Part shown: piece after piece, positions 16,822-26,362 of the stretch
Position numbering within the stretch: the first letter of the stretch is position 1
Layout of the letters: the number at the start of each line of letters is the position of its first letter
Assembly: GCA_015272205.1 (NCBI GenBank)
Contig: JACYMB010000159.1
Coordinates: 1 to 36,043, forward strand
Direction: 5' to 3'
DNA from: Synechococcales cyanobacterium T60_A2020_003
GTDB taxonomy: Bacteria; Cyanobacteriota; Cyanobacteriia; RECH01
Length of the DNA stretch: 36,043 nucleotides
Notes under the pieces: generated by a model
Database searches by the model: none
Seen by the model: the letters and a program-made list of their open reading frames with translations, nothing else
What the model was told of the DNA's origin: nothing
Program-made: the position numbers and the translations under genes

Positions 16822-18585
16822 CTAGGACGCAACTTTTTCTGCCGTGCGCTGCCGACGCGATGACGTTTTGACCGGAGGCTCAATCGGCGATTGCAGCAGT
16901 ACGACCACTAGGGGATTACTCTTTAACTCTCGCCGCAACAGCCGACGTATCTCCATTTCGATTTGGGCTTGAAGCTTCGTCCAATCAACGTCTAGCTCAT
17001 CGGGACTAAAGCTGTGAGTAACGTCCTTCCAGCGATCGCTCAAAACCGATTCAATCGTCTCAAAAACCATCGTTTCCATCCGGGCAGGTTCAATGGTAGT
17101 CGCCACACCCCGCAGATTCAACTCTGGGCGAGCCATCATCTTGCCATCCCAATTCACAGCAAGAGCAACCGTCACGATACCGTCCTCTGCAATATGCTGA
17201 CGTTCTTTCAGCACATTCTTCTGCACCATTCCCACCCGCGAGGAATCGACTAGCTCAATACCCGATGGCACTTTTCCGGCAATCTGAATCGACTCTTGGG
17301 TGATCTCAACGATATCGCCGTTGTCCACAATCACCATATTTTCAGCCGGAATTCCCATGCTCTGAGCCGTTTGGGAGTGTTTCACCAACATCCGGTGTTC
17401 GCCATGTACAGGCACAAAGAACTTCGGCTTGGTCAGCGCCAACATTAGCTTTTGATCCTCTTGGGACGCGTGACCCGAAACATGAATGCCTTCGCCGCGC
17501 CCGTAGACAACTTTCGCACCGAGCATCATCAGCTTGTCAATCGTGTTGACCACTGCGATGGTGTTCCCTGGAATCGGGTTTGCCGAGAAGACCACGGTAT
17601 CGCCTTCACGGATCTTCACTTGGCGGTGCTCTTGATTCGCAATCCGGGTCATCGCTGCCATCGGCTCTCCTTGCGATCCGGTCGTTAAAATCAAGACGCC
17701 TTCATCAGGGAGTTTATTCGCCGCGTTCAAGGGCACAAACAAATCGTCCCGACACTTGATATAGCCAAGGTTGCGAGCATGGGCAATCACGTTCAGCATA
17801 GAACGCCCCAGCACCGATACCACCCGATTATGCTTTTCCGCCAGTTCCAGAATCATGTTGATCCGGTGGACGGACGACGCAAAGGTCGTGACAATCAATC
17901 GTCCCTGCGCTTTTCCGAAGACTCGATCCAGATTCGGGAAGACCGATCGCTCGGATGGCGTAAAACCAGGAATTTCTGAGTTTGTCGAGTCACTGAGTAA
18001 GCACAGCACTCCTTTCTCGCCATACTCTGCTAATTTCTGAAAATCAAAGAACTCCCCATCGACTGGGGTATGGTCTACCTTGAAATCGCCTGAGTGGATG
18101 ACGACACCCAAGGGGGTATGGATCGCCAAGGTGAAACTGTCGGCAATCGAGTGGGTGTTGCGAATGTACTCGACAAAGAAAGATTTCCCAACTCGCACAA
18201 TATCGCGCGGGCGAACCGTTCTTAGCTCTGTGCGATCGCTCACGCCCGCTTCTTCGAGCTTATCCTCCAGCAACGCCATCGCGAGACGAGGGCCGTAGAT
18301 CACGGGGATATCAAATTGCTTGAGGTGAAAGGCGATCCCCCCAATGTGGTCTTCATGGCCGTGGGTGACCACCATTCCCTTAATCTTGTGGCTGTTTTCG
18401 CGCAGATAGGTAATGTCAGGCAAAACCAAGTTCACGCCATGCATTCCGTCCGTTGGGAAGGCCAAGCCTGCGTCGAGAAGCAAAATCTCGTCGTTAATTT
18501 CAAACACGCAAGTGTTTTTGCCAATTTCGTGGAGTCCGCCGAGCGGAATAATTTTCAATGCTGATGTTGTTTCAGTTCGACTCAT
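16822..18585 (-). CDS. rnj: Ribonuclease J
   Basis: RNase J is a metallo-beta-lactamase/beta-CASP nuclease with endo- and 5'-3' exonuclease activity, acting in mRNA turnover and rRNA maturation alongside RNase E in cyanobacteria. The zinc-binding motif H75-G-H-E-D-H80 is present, preceded by the D-A-G-L-A-F-P strand. The beta-CASP signature V-S-G-H-A-S (about 368-373) and the later F-V-P-V-H-G-E-H-R (about 388-396) are intact. The C-terminal domain continues to residue 587 and ends in a short basic tail, which suggests RNA contact. The gene follows dapA by 180 bp on the same strand, in the asd-dapA-rnj order known from Synechocystis. Confidence 0.95.
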   Translation of the reverse strand: MSRTETTSALKIIPLGGLHEIGKNTCVFEINDEILLLDAGLAFPTDGMHGVNLVLPDITYLRENSHKIKGMVVTHGHEDHIGGIAFHLKQFDIPVIYGPRLAMALLEDKLEEAGVSDRTELRTVRPRDIVRVGKSFFVEYIRNTHSIADSFTLAIHTPLGVVIHSGDFKVDHTPVDGEFFDFQKLAEYGEKGVLCLLSDSTNSEIPGFTPSERSVFPNLDRVFGKAQGRLIVTTFASSVHRINMILELAEKHNRVVSVLGRSMLNVIAHARNLGYIKCRDDLFVPLNAANKLPDEGVLILTTGSQGEPMAAMTRIANQEHRQVKIREGDTVVFSANPIPGNTIAVVNTIDKLMMLGAKVVYGRGEGIHVSGHASQEDQKLMLALTKPKFFVPVHGEHRMLVKHSQTAQSMGIPAENMVIVDNGDIVEITQESIQIAGKVPSGIELVDSSRVGMVQKNVLKERQHIAEDGIVTVALAVNWDGKMMARPELNLRGVATTIEPARMETMVFETIESVLSDRWKDVTHSFSPDELDVDWTKLQAQIEMEIRRLLRRELKSNPLVVVLLQSPIEPPVKTSSRRQRTAEKVAS

Positions 18586-18765
18586 AAGTAACCGTGTATC
18601 CGTAATAAAGTGTCAGTAGACGTTGAGAAATCTGATGATGAAATAAACGTCTTCAGTTCTGTCGTAAAAGCTAGATTCAACCCGGAGACCAAAATCGAGC
18701 GATCGCTCCGAATTCAGCCCTAATCAAGCTTCAGTATGGTGGAGATATACCCCCCTATTCAGTTG

Positions 18766-19662
18766 TCAAACACCTTGAGGCAGCAATCCTAACGTTGCCA
18801 TAACAGATTGCACCTGCTGCACGACGTCTGAGGGTGCATCAGAAAGAGGTAAGCGAGTCCGCCCCACTGTCCAACCTTGGAGCGCCATTGCCGCTTTTAC
18901 AGGAATCGGATTGGTTGTGACAAACAAAACTTTAAACAGCGGCAGCAACTGTAAATGGATAGAAAGTGCCATGTCGGGATCCCCCGTTTGAAAGGCGCGA
19001 ATCATGTCCTGAATTAAATCGCCCACCAGATGACTAGCTACACTAATCACCCCGCAGGCTCCGACCGCAAGCATGGGAAGCGTTAACGAATCATCCCCTG
19101 AGTAAATCTTGAATTCAGCAGGCGTCAATGCACGAATCTGACTAACCTGATCCAAACTGCCGCTTGCTTCCTTAACCGCCACTACATTTTCAAGTTCAGC
19201 TAAGCGAGCAATAGTTTCAGGAGCAAGATTCTGCCCCGTACGCCCCGGAATGTTGTACAGCACCATGGGCATCTCTGGAACAGACTCGGCGATCGCCCGA
19301 AAATGTTGGTATAGCCCCTCCTGAGGCGGTTTATTATAATAGGGAACAACCTGAAGTGTCCCATCTAAACCGAGCCGACTGGCCTTTTCGGTGGCTTCAA
19401 CGGCTTCTCGTGTCGAATTCGAGCCAGTGCCCGCTACAACTTTCGCTTTTCCAGTCACCGCCTTCTGAATGACGCGAAATAGTTCGTATTCTTCATCCCA
19501 GGTCAACGTCGGCGACTCTCCCGTTGTACCGCATACGACTAGCGTGTCACTACCGTGATTTGCCAAATGGATCGCGAGTTTTTCTGCGGTGGCGTAATCC
19601 ACTTGACCTTCAGGGGTAAAGGGCGTGATCATCGCCGTCATCACTCGTCCAAAATCTACCAC
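18766..19662 (-). CDS. dapA: 4-hydroxy-tetrahydrodipicolinate synthase DapA
   Basis: DapA condenses aspartate semialdehyde with pyruvate, the committed step to diaminopimelate and lysine (and peptidoglycan). The 298-residue TIM barrel shows the Schiff-base lysine K164 in A-V-K-E-A-S-G, Tyr136 in [10 protein letters not shown], and the T46-T47 pair in C-G-T-T-G-E-S. All are normal for the family. The upstream gene asd makes its substrate and lies 41 bp away on the same strand, so the two are very probably co-transcribed. rnj follows. The ATG is followed by the cyanobacteria-typical M-V-D-F-G-R-V start. Confidence 0.96.
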   Translation of the reverse strand: MVDFGRVMTAMITPFTPEGQVDYATAEKLAIHLANHGSDTLVVCGTTGESPTLTWDEEYELFRVIQKAVTGKAKVVAGTGSNSTREAVEATEKASRLGLDGTLQVVPYYNKPPQEGLYQHFRAIAESVPEMPMVLYNIPGRTGQNLAPETIARLAELENVVAVKEASGSLDQVSQIRALTPAEFKIYSGDDSLTLPMLAVGACGVISVASHLVGDLIQDMIRAFQTGDPDMALSIHLQLLPLFKVLFVTTNPIPVKAAMALQGWTVGRTRLPLSDAPSDVVQQVQSVMATLGLLPQGV

Positions 19663-19703
19663 ACTCTACTCCTCAAGCGTTGCATCGTCGTCTGTGGCAT
19701 ACC

Positions 19704-20756
19704 CTAATGAGTAGCGATCGCTTCACGAGTCTGAGCTTGGGGCAGCCAGTTATTGCTGATCAATAGTTCTGCAATTTGAACTGCGTTCAGTGCCGCACCC
19801 TTCCGGATTTGGTCACCACTAATCCAAAGCTCTAACGCGGATTCATTAGACAAATCCTGACGAATGCGCCCAACTAAAACGTCATCCTGACCACTAGCAT
19901 CCATAGGCATAGGGAAATAGTTCTGAGTCCAGTCTTCCACTAATTTCACGCCCGGTGCATGGCTCAGCGCAGCACGCGCAGCTTCTACAGAAATAGGACG
20001 CTCAAACTCCAGATTAAGCGCTTCTGAATGCGCCCGCAATACGGGAACCCGAATACAGGTTGCTGTAACACGAAGATCGGGAACGCCCAAGATCTTGCGC
20101 GTTTCGTTGATCATTTTCATCTCTTCCTGGCAATACCCCTGCTCATTCAGCGGCGAATTGTGGGGGAACAGATTAAACGCTAGGGGATAGGGGAAGGCTT
20201 CCGTAGAAGGGGTTTGCCCATTGAGAATCGCTTGCGCTTGGGCTTTAACTTCCTCCATCGCCTTTGCGCCTGCACCGCTCGCCGACTGGTAGGTAGCGGC
20301 CACAATCCGCCGGAGCGGCTGAATCTTATGCAACGGATACACCGCGATCGCCATCAGGATCGTAGTGCAGTTTGGATTCGCAATAATTCCCGCGTGACTT
20401 CTCGCATCATCAGGATTGACCTCTGGCACAATCAGCGGAATGTTTGGATCCATGCGAAATGCACTGGAATTATCGATTACCACTGCGCCTGCCTCTACGG
20501 CCTTGTGTGCCCATGCTTTCGAGATACTAGCCCCCGCCGACGCCAGCACAATATCAATTTGATCAAAGGCGCGATCGTCCACCGCCTCCACCCGAATATC
20601 TTCCCCTCGATACGCCAACGTCCGCCCGGCAGAACGGGGCGATGCCAGCAGACGGAGTTCTGAAACAGGAAAGTTCCGAGTTTCTAGTAGGCTCAGCAAC
20701 TCTACACCTACGGCTCCAGTTGCGCCTAAAATTGCGACTCGATAGGATTGCGGCAA
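19704..20756 (-). CDS. asd: Aspartate-semialdehyde dehydrogenase
   Basis: Asd reduces aspartyl phosphate to aspartate semialdehyde with NADPH, the branch point to lysine, threonine and methionine. The N-terminal dinucleotide motif G-A-T-G-A-V-G, the catalytic Cys in P-N-C-T-T (about residue 130) and the C-terminal region with R-V-P-V-L-R-A-H-S are all present. I choose the TTG at 20756, because GGAGG lies 8 nt upstream and the protein then begins L-P-Q-S-Y-R-V-A-I-L-G. The longer open frame would start with a TTG at 20771 that overlaps the Shine-Dalgarno itself, and the GTG at 20762 is only 2 nt from it. The gene heads the minus-strand asd-dapA-rnj cluster and is divergent from tig. Confidence 0.94.
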   Translation of the reverse strand: MPQSYRVAILGATGAVGVELLSLLETRNFPVSELRLLASPRSAGRTLAYRGEDIRVEAVDDRAFDQIDIVLASAGASISKAWAHKAVEAGAVVIDNSSAFRMDPNIPLIVPEVNPDDARSHAGIIANPNCTTILMAIAVYPLHKIQPLRRIVAATYQSASGAGAKAMEEVKAQAQAILNGQTPSTEAFPYPLAFNLFPHNSPLNEQGYCQEEMKMINETRKILGVPDLRVTATCIRVPVLRAHSEALNLEFERPISVEAARAALSHAPGVKLVEDWTQNYFPMPMDASGQDDVLVGRIRQDLSNESALELWISGDQIRKGAALNAVQIAELLISNNWLPQAQTREAIATH

Positions 20757-21520
20757 ATTCACATCCTCCAAATTAAGACTCTATGTTGTTGAGATGATAT
20801 TGAAAACTTTTGTAAATAGACCGAACAGGGGTAAAGTGTTGAACATTTTTAATTATTAACCCTAGCAGTAGCATCGGCTCTGCTGCAATCTACGAAGACT
20901 ACATGATTCGTGCGGCCCACCTAGAGCCAACTGCTAAGCTTTGTCTCTATCTAGAGACACAAAAGTTATGCCTGCGTAATTTTTATATTCGTTTCAGCTC
21001 TGCTGAGACCACACTGTATTTACGGATGTATCTTTATCCTATCTCCTTTTCACCATCTACATAATCTGTGCACAATCAAAGATTCGATTCAATTGTAAAG
21101 AAGCTTGTTCCCAAATCCTGTGTCCGCCCACTACGACCTCGCTTTTCCCTCAAGCCGACTAATGCTCACTCACTTCTACATTATTTATAGACTTTTATAA
21201 GAAGAGAGGCCAAACGACTTCAATCACCCATCCTGCCAAGTTAGCCAATTTATCACGGCAATCAGTTGTCAGAGACGAGCACCTCGCACTCCATCAGGGC
21301 GTCAAATCAAGGCGTCAATGTCACTAAAAAAACACTAAATCACTCCCTTAGTTCTGGTGACTAGGAACCATAATCGGCTAACATAGCATACTGCAGAGTG
21401 AAACAAGACACCTCCGTAACGCGATCGCCAGCAACGGGAAAATGCTTGTGCATCGAGGAAAGCAGCGACTGTTTAATCTGCATGACATCTAATGTACCCT
21501 AAAAGTTCACGGCGCTACTA
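20757..21520. promoter_or_regulatory. Divergent asd / tig intergenic region
   Basis: About 750 bp without a credible ORF, unusually long for two housekeeping genes, and AT-rich. It should hold promoters for both directions. A near-perfect palindrome, TGTCTCTA (20942-20949) and TAGAGACA (20952-20959), could be an operator or cruciform. No match to a lysine riboswitch core or to a tRNA was seen. Confidence 0.4.
20942..20959. repeat. 8-bp inverted repeat upstream of asd
   Basis: TGTCTCTA and TAGAGACA are separated by two bases, with partial extension into flanking TTTG/CAAA. The symmetry suits a dimeric regulator or a short hairpin. No known consensus was matched. Confidence 0.4.
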
Positions 21521-23068
21521 ATGAAAGTTACCCAGGAAAAGCTTCCCGCTAGTCAAATCGGCCTTGAAATTGAAATACCGCCAGAGGTTGCCCAGCAAGC
21601 GTATGACAAGGTTCTCCAAACCTTCATGCGCTCTGCCAATATTCCTGGGTTTCGTAAGGGTAAGGTTCCCAAGCAAGTTCTCATCCAACGCTTTGGATCC
21701 AGCCAAATTAAGGCTGCCGCTGTCGAAGAGCTTGTACAGGACAGTTTTCGGCAAGCTATTGAACAAGAAAAAATTGAGGCGATCGGCAATTTTCAACTTC
21801 GCTCCTCGTTCGACGATTTGATCCAGCAATTTCAGCCTGGATCGCCCCTCACGTTCTCGGCAGCGGTTGATGTTCCTCCTAAAGTGATCCTTAAGCAATA
21901 CAAAGGATTAAGCGTCAAGGCGGAGGAAGTGACGTACGACGAAAAGCGCGTTGACTCCGTTCTTGAAGGCTACCAAAATCGGATGGCGACCTTAGTACCT
22001 GTTGAAGATCGAGCGGCCCAGGAGGGGGATATTGCCGTTGTTGACTTTATAGGTCGTTTGAAACCTGCAGAGGGCAGTGACGAAGAGCCAGAGGAATTTT
22101 CAGGGGGCAACGCAACCGACTTTCAGGTTGAGCTTACAGAGGGACGTTTCATCCCTGGCTTTATTGAAGGCATCGTCGGGATGAAAATCGACGAAACAAA
22201 AGATGTAGAAACCGCGTTCCCAGATGACTATTCCCAGGAGGATTTAGCCGGAAAAGCCGTCGTTTTCACAGTCACCCTTAAAGAAATTAAAGAGCGAGAG
22301 CTCCCTGACCTAGATGACGACTTTGCCCAAGACGTTAGCGAGTTTGAGACGATCGCAGAGTTTCGCCAGTCCTTGGAAGAGCGTTACCAGAAAGAGGCAG
22401 AAGATGCTACCAGTGCCAACAAGGAAAAAGCATTGCTAGACGAGTTAGCTAAGCACATCGAAGTTGAGGTTCCTGAAACGATGATTCAGCAAGAGGTTGA
22501 CCAAATGCTGACCCAAACGGCCATGAGCTTAGCTAATCAGGGTATCGATATTAAAAAATTGTTTACCCGTGAAATTGTTCAACGCTTGCGTGAGCAGTCT
22601 CGACCCGATGCGATCGCCCAAATCCAGCGATCGCTCGCCGTGGCCGAAGTGGCAAAGCAAGAATCCATCACCGTAGCAGATGATGAACTCAACGCCAAGA
22701 TGCAGGAGGTGATTGAGGACAGTCAGCAAGATCCAGAATCTATTGATATGGCTCGACTCAAGTCCCTAGTGGAGGAAGAGCTGATCCGGGAAAAAGTGGT
22801 CGCCTTCTTAGAGGAAAATGGCACGGTTGAGCTAGTCCCGCAAGGATCTCTGACTGAACCTGAAGAAGAATCCGAAGCCAATACTACAGCCGTTGAGGTT
22901 GAGGAGGTAGCCGAGTCTGCTAGTGATGCGGTGGTTGAGATAGACGCAGCGGAAGCCGACATGTCGGCCACTGCTGAGGTAGCATCAGAGGCTGAAGAGC
23001 AACCGAAAGCAACCTCCAAGAGTACGGCGAAGAAGACGAAAAGTAAGCCTAAATCGTCTAAAGAGTAA
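21521..23068 (+). CDS. tig: Trigger factor (ribosome-associated chaperone)
   Basis: Trigger factor binds ribosomal protein L23 at the exit tunnel and shields nascent chains. The N-terminal ribosome-binding domain (about 1-115) contains G-F-R-K-G-K-V-P (about 44-51), matching the family signature GFRxGKxP. The FKBP-type PPIase domain spans about 150-245, with G-D-I-A-V-V-D-F and F-I-P-G-F-I-E-G-I. The helical C-terminal substrate-binding arms follow. The 515-residue length exceeds the usual 430-480 because of a C-terminal tail (about 440-515), first Glu/Ala/Val-rich and acidic, then Lys/Ser/Thr-rich. It opens the tig-clpP-clpX cluster, the conserved cyanobacterial order. Confidence 0.96.
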   Translation: MKVTQEKLPASQIGLEIEIPPEVAQQAYDKVLQTFMRSANIPGFRKGKVPKQVLIQRFGSSQIKAAAVEELVQDSFRQAIEQEKIEAIGNFQLRSSFDDLIQQFQPGSPLTFSAAVDVPPKVILKQYKGLSVKAEEVTYDEKRVDSVLEGYQNRMATLVPVEDRAAQEGDIAVVDFIGRLKPAEGSDEEPEEFSGGNATDFQVELTEGRFIPGFIEGIVGMKIDETKDVETAFPDDYSQEDLAGKAVVFTVTLKEIKERELPDLDDDFAQDVSEFETIAEFRQSLEERYQKEAEDATSANKEKALLDELAKHIEVEVPETMIQQEVDQMLTQTAMSLANQGIDIKKLFTREIVQRLREQSRPDAIAQIQRSLAVAEVAKQESITVADDELNAKMQEVIEDSQQDPESIDMARLKSLVEEELIREKVVAFLEENGTVELVPQGSLTEPEEESEANTTAVEVEEVAESASDAVVEIDAAEADMSATAEVASEAEEQPKATSKSTAKKTKSKPKSSKE

Positions 23069-23407
23069 AGTCTAGGGTGAGGAAAGTTTGGAGATCGTCA
23101 TCCTCTCAAACTTTCCTTGGCGCAAATATAAATTTTTTGTTGCGTTCGCCTTAAAAAATGGAGGGATTCTGTAGGGTAAAAGACTAAGGCATCTCTCCCT
23201 GTAACCATTTTCTACAGATCTCAAACACCCTGTTAGGATTCAGTCAGTTCCAAAAGACTTAGGGCATAATAAATTGAAGATAGGGCATTTCCCATCAAGG
23301 TTCGTACACTGAACTTGGGACGCTGTAGTAACTAGCGTATTGCTAGCCTCTATGCGCTCTAGCTGCATTTGTAGATTTACTTATTCGCGGAACGGCTCCA
23401 GCTTGTT
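23069..23407 (+). promoter_or_regulatory. tig-clpP intergenic region with terminator and leader hairpins
   Basis: No gene is seen in 339 bp. Directly after tig is an 11-bp hairpin (23080-23117). A second, larger stem pairs AAAATGG (23155-23161) and AGGGA (23162-23166) with TCCCT (23196-23200) and CCATTTT (23205-23211). TCTGTAG (23168-23174) in its loop can pair with CTACAGA (23212-23218) outside it, as a pseudoknot or an alternative fold. The rest probably carries the clpP promoter. Confidence 0.4.
23080..23117 (+). terminator. Hairpin after tig, probable terminator or attenuator
   Basis: Perfect inverted repeat AGGAAAGTTTG (23080-23090) / CAAACTTTCCT (23107-23117), starting 12 bp past the tig stop. 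The tail is only TTGG, then AT-rich after about 10 nt, so termination may be partial and could set the ratio of tig to clpPX transcripts. Confidence 0.55.
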
Positions 23408-24109
23408 ATGGTTTTCTCGCAGTCCGATTTCAACATGAACGCAGCATTTCCTCGACTTAACATTTCTTCCACCTCGCATTTTGCGCCCCAAAGCGTCATT
23501 CCGATGGTGGTTGAGCAATCCGGACGAGGGGAACGCGCTTTTGATATCTATTCTCGACTGCTTCGGGAGCGCATTGTTTTTCTGGGAACCCCGGTAGATG
23601 ATATGGTTGCTGACTCGATCGTGGCTCAGCTCCTCTTCCTTGATGCTGAAGAACCCGAAAAAGATATCCAGCTCTATATCAACTCTCCTGGTGGATCCGT
23701 CACTGCGGGTATGGCAATTTATGACACGATGCAACAGGTTCGACCTGATGTTGTTACCATTTGCTATGGTCTTGCTGCTAGCATGGGAGCGTTCTTGCTA
23801 TCCGGGGGCGCGAAGGGTAAGCGACTTTCATTGCCAAACTCGCGCATCATGATTCACCAACCGCTGGGAGGTGCGCAAGGGCAAGCTGTGGATATTGAAA
23901 TTCAGGCCAAGGAAATTTTGTACCACAAGCGTAAGCTCAACGAACTGCTTGCACAGCACACAGGTCAGCCCTACGAAAAAATTGAGGCGGATACAGAGCG
24001 AGATTTCTTTATGTCCGCAGCAGAAGCCAAAGATTATGGGCTGATTGATCAAGTAGTTTCACGTCAAGATTTGGTTAATCCAGTCGATTCTGTTGCTCCG
24101 GTGAACTAA
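23408..24109 (+). CDS. clpP: ATP-dependent Clp protease proteolytic subunit ClpP
   Basis: This serine peptidase ring subunit works with ClpX (next gene) to degrade unfolded and tagged proteins. The catalytic triad is Ser125 (G-L-A-A-S-M-G-A), His150 (M-I-H-Q-P) and Asp199 (E-R-D-F-F-M-S), with the canonical 49-residue His-Asp spacing. The core begins near residue 32 ([16 protein letters not shown]). The preceding 30 residues look like a propeptide or the wrong start, since no good ribosome site marks the ATG at 23408; the ATG at 23435 is an alternative. Cyanobacteria carry several ClpP/ClpR paralogues, and the copy paired with clpX beside tig is usually named clpP2. clpX starts 9 bp after its stop, so the two form an operon. 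Confidence 0.95.
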   Translation: MVFSQSDFNMNAAFPRLNISSTSHFAPQSVIPMVVEQSGRGERAFDIYSRLLRERIVFLGTPVDDMVADSIVAQLLFLDAEEPEKDIQLYINSPGGSVTAGMAIYDTMQQVRPDVVTICYGLAASMGAFLLSGGAKGKRLSLPNSRIMIHQPLGGAQGQAVDIEIQAKEILYHKRKLNELLAQHTGQPYEKIEADTERDFFMSAAEAKDYGLIDQVVSRQDLVNPVDSVAPVN

Positions 24110-24118
24110 GAGGCGCTT

Positions 24119-25450
24119 ATGTCTAAGTACGACTCTCATCTCAAATGCTCATTCTGTGGAAAATCCCAGGAGCAAGTTCGCAAACTGATTGCTGGTCCAG
24201 GAGTTTATATTTGTGATGAGTGTGTCGATCTTTGTAATGAAATTCTAGATGAGGAGCTGTTTGACTCCAGCTCTACGGTGCCTCAGCCTTCACCCCGGCG
24301 CGACACTCATCCTGAACGTCACTCGACGCGATCGCCCGCACTCTCACTTGGCCAAATTCCCAAACCTCGGGAAATTAAAAGGCATCTGGATCAGCATGTG
24401 ATTGGTCAGGATGAAGCGAAAAAGGTTCTGTCGGTTGCGGTTTACAACCACTACAAGCGCCTGAGCTACAGCCAATCCAAGACATCTGAAGACACGGTTG
24501 AGCTTCAAAAATCCAATATTCTCCTGATTGGGCCAACGGGTTGCGGTAAGACGCTGCTTGCCCAAACCCTAGCAGAGTTATTGGATGTACCCTTTGCGGT
24601 GGCGGATGCCACGACCCTCACAGAGGCAGGCTATGTGGGTGAAGATGTCGAGAATATTCTGCTGCGCCTGTTGCAAGTTGCCGACCTAGATGTCGAAGAA
24701 GCACAGCGCGGGATTATTTACGTTGATGAAATCGATAAAATTGCCCGTAAGAGCGAAAATCCGTCCATCACTCGTGATGTGTCCGGCGAAGGGGTTCAGC
24801 AAGCCCTGCTAAAAATGCTGGAGGGAACGGTTGCAAACGTTCCACCCCAAGGCGGACGCAAGCATCCCTATCAAGACTGCATTCAGATTGATACCAGCAA
24901 TATCCTGTTTATCTGCGGGGGTGCGTTTGTTGGCTTAGAGAAAACGGTAGAACAACGGATTGGCAAAAAGTCGATGGGCTTTATTCAACCCACCGAATCC
25001 AGCACAACCAAGGAAAAGCGGAATGCTGACGTCATCCGTCACTTGGAACCCGATGATCTGGTCAAGTTTGGCATGATTCCAGAGTTTATCGGTCGTTTGC
25101 CTGTTGTGGCCGTTGTTGATCCCCTGGATGAAGATGCATTGGCTGAGATTTTGACTGAACCTCGCAATGCCCTAACCAAACAGTATCAAAAGCTGTTGCG
25201 GATGGATAACGTACAGCTTGAGTTTCGAGCCGATGCCATTCGAGCGATCGCCAAGGAAGCCTACCGACGCAAGACGGGGGCGCGAGCCTTACGCGGAATT
25301 GTTGAAGAACTGATGTTAGACATCATGTACGAATTGCCATCGCGTAAGGATGTCACCCGTTGCGTCATTACTCGCGAAATGGTGGAAAAACGATCGACCG
25401 TAGATCTGCTCGTTCACCCATCATCTTTGCCCAAACCAGAGTCTGCATAG
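24119..25450 (+). CDS. clpX: ClpX, ATP-dependent Clp protease unfoldase subunit
   Basis: ClpX is an AAA+ hexamer that unfolds substrates and feeds them to ClpP. The zinc-binding domain has C10-x2-C13 and C32-x2-C35. Walker A is G138-P-T-G-C-G-K-T145, and Walker B is I-I-Y-V-D-E-I-D-K (about 198-206). The pore loop G-Y-V-G-E is near 174-178. The ClpP-contact loop reads S-M-G-F (about 284-287) where many bacteria have I-G-F. The C-terminal sensor-2 segment is R-K-T-G-A-R-A-L-R. The length of 443 is normal. AAGAGG just upstream of the ATG supports the start. Confidence 0.97.
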   Translation: MSKYDSHLKCSFCGKSQEQVRKLIAGPGVYICDECVDLCNEILDEELFDSSSTVPQPSPRRDTHPERHSTRSPALSLGQIPKPREIKRHLDQHVIGQDEAKKVLSVAVYNHYKRLSYSQSKTSEDTVELQKSNILLIGPTGCGKTLLAQTLAELLDVPFAVADATTLTEAGYVGEDVENILLRLLQVADLDVEEAQRGIIYVDEIDKIARKSENPSITRDVSGEGVQQALLKMLEGTVANVPPQGGRKHPYQDCIQIDTSNILFICGGAFVGLEKTVEQRIGKKSMGFIQPTESSTTKEKRNADVIRHLEPDDLVKFGMIPEFIGRLPVVAVVDPLDEDALAEILTEPRNALTKQYQKLLRMDNVQLEFRADAIRAIAKEAYRRKTGARALRGIVEELMLDIMYELPSRKDVTRCVITREMVEKRSTVDLLVHPSSLPKPESA

Positions 25451-25471
25451 ATAGGGTAGATAGATTTACCA

Positions 25472-26362
25472 ATGGCTTTCATTGATATTCGCGGGGTTTC
25501 ACACTACTACGAGTGGATTGGGCGATCGCCCCACTTGCCCAGTGGCGACAAACCTGTGATGGTTTTTATTCACGGTTGGGCGGGATCGGCACGCTACTGG
25601 CGACGAACCGCAGAGGCGATCGCAGACGACTTTGATTGCTTGCTCTATGACATGCGAGGATTTGGGCGATCGCTGTTGCCCAATCCGGTGTCTGAACCTG
25701 TGCAAGCCCTTGGGTACGAATTAGAGAGCTACGCTGATGATCTGGCTCTATTGCTGGACGCTTTAGCCTTACCCCAGGTGTACATTAACGCTCACTCCAT
25801 GGGAGCCTCCGTTGCAACATTTTTCTTAAATCGATATCCAGAGCGGGTCGAGCAGGCCATCCTAACCTGTAGCGGCATTTTCGAATACGACCAAAAAGCC
25901 TTTGAAGCCTTTTATCGATTTGGTGGCTATGTTGTTGCCTTCCGTCCCCGTTGGCTGAGCAAAATTCCATTAGTCGATCGCATATTCATGGCTCGCTTTC
26001 TGAAGCGTCCCATCCCTGCCGCTGAACGGATTGCGTTTCTGGATGATTTCCTACAGGCTGATTATGATGCCGCGATGGGAACGATTTTTACCTCTGTTAG
26101 CAAAAAAGCAACGGAGGTCATGCCCCAAGAATTTCAGCGCCTAACCGTGCCTACCCTGCTCGTATCGGGACAGTACGATCAAATCATTCCAGCAGAGATG
26201 GGCGCACAGGCTGCCAGTTTGAGCGAGCGCGTTCAGCACATTATCATCCCCAATACATCCCATTTTCCGATGCTGGAAGATGAACCGACCTACTTAGAGA
26301 CTATTAATTCATTTCTAGGTCGCACGTCCTCTCAAAGCGACGGAAAGAAAATTTTCATATAG
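25472..26362 (+). CDS. Alpha/beta hydrolase
   Basis: This 296-residue alpha/beta hydrolase has the oxyanion-hole segment H34-G-W-A-G38, nucleophile Ser109 in A-H-S-M-G-A, acid Asp236 in G-Q-Y-D-Q-I-I-P, and catalytic His264 in N-T-S-H-F-P-M-L-E-D. D-M-R-G-F-G-R-S (about 60-67) is typical of the epoxide-hydrolase/haloperoxidase-like branch. No signal peptide or membrane segment. The substrate is unknown. It starts 21 bp after clpX and may be read as the last gene of that transcript, though a functional link to proteolysis is not implied. Its last 31 bp overlap the 3' end of the convergent pilD gene. Confidence 0.85.
   Translation: MAFIDIRGVSHYYEWIGRSPHLPSGDKPVMVFIHGWAGSARYWRRTAEAIADDFDCLLYDMRGFGRSLLPNPVSEPVQALGYELESYADDLALLLDALALPQVYINAHSMGASVATFFLNRYPERVEQAILTCSGIFEYDQKAFEAFYRFGGYVVAFRPRWLSKIPLVDRIFMARFLKRPIPAAERIAFLDDFLQADYDAAMGTIFTSVSKKATEVMPQEFQRLTVPTLLVSGQYDQIIPAEMGAQAASLSERVQHIIIPNTSHFPMLEDEPTYLETINSFLGRTSSQSDGKKIFI

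Noticed and set aside
20757-21520. Lysine riboswitch upstream of asd
   Set aside because: Only a short palindrome is present; the long conserved five-helix lysine aptamer elements are not seen.
22723-23019. Minus-strand 98-codon Ser/Ala/Thr-rich ORF
   Set aside because: It is the antisense shadow of the Glu/Ala-rich trigger factor tail; composition explains it fully.
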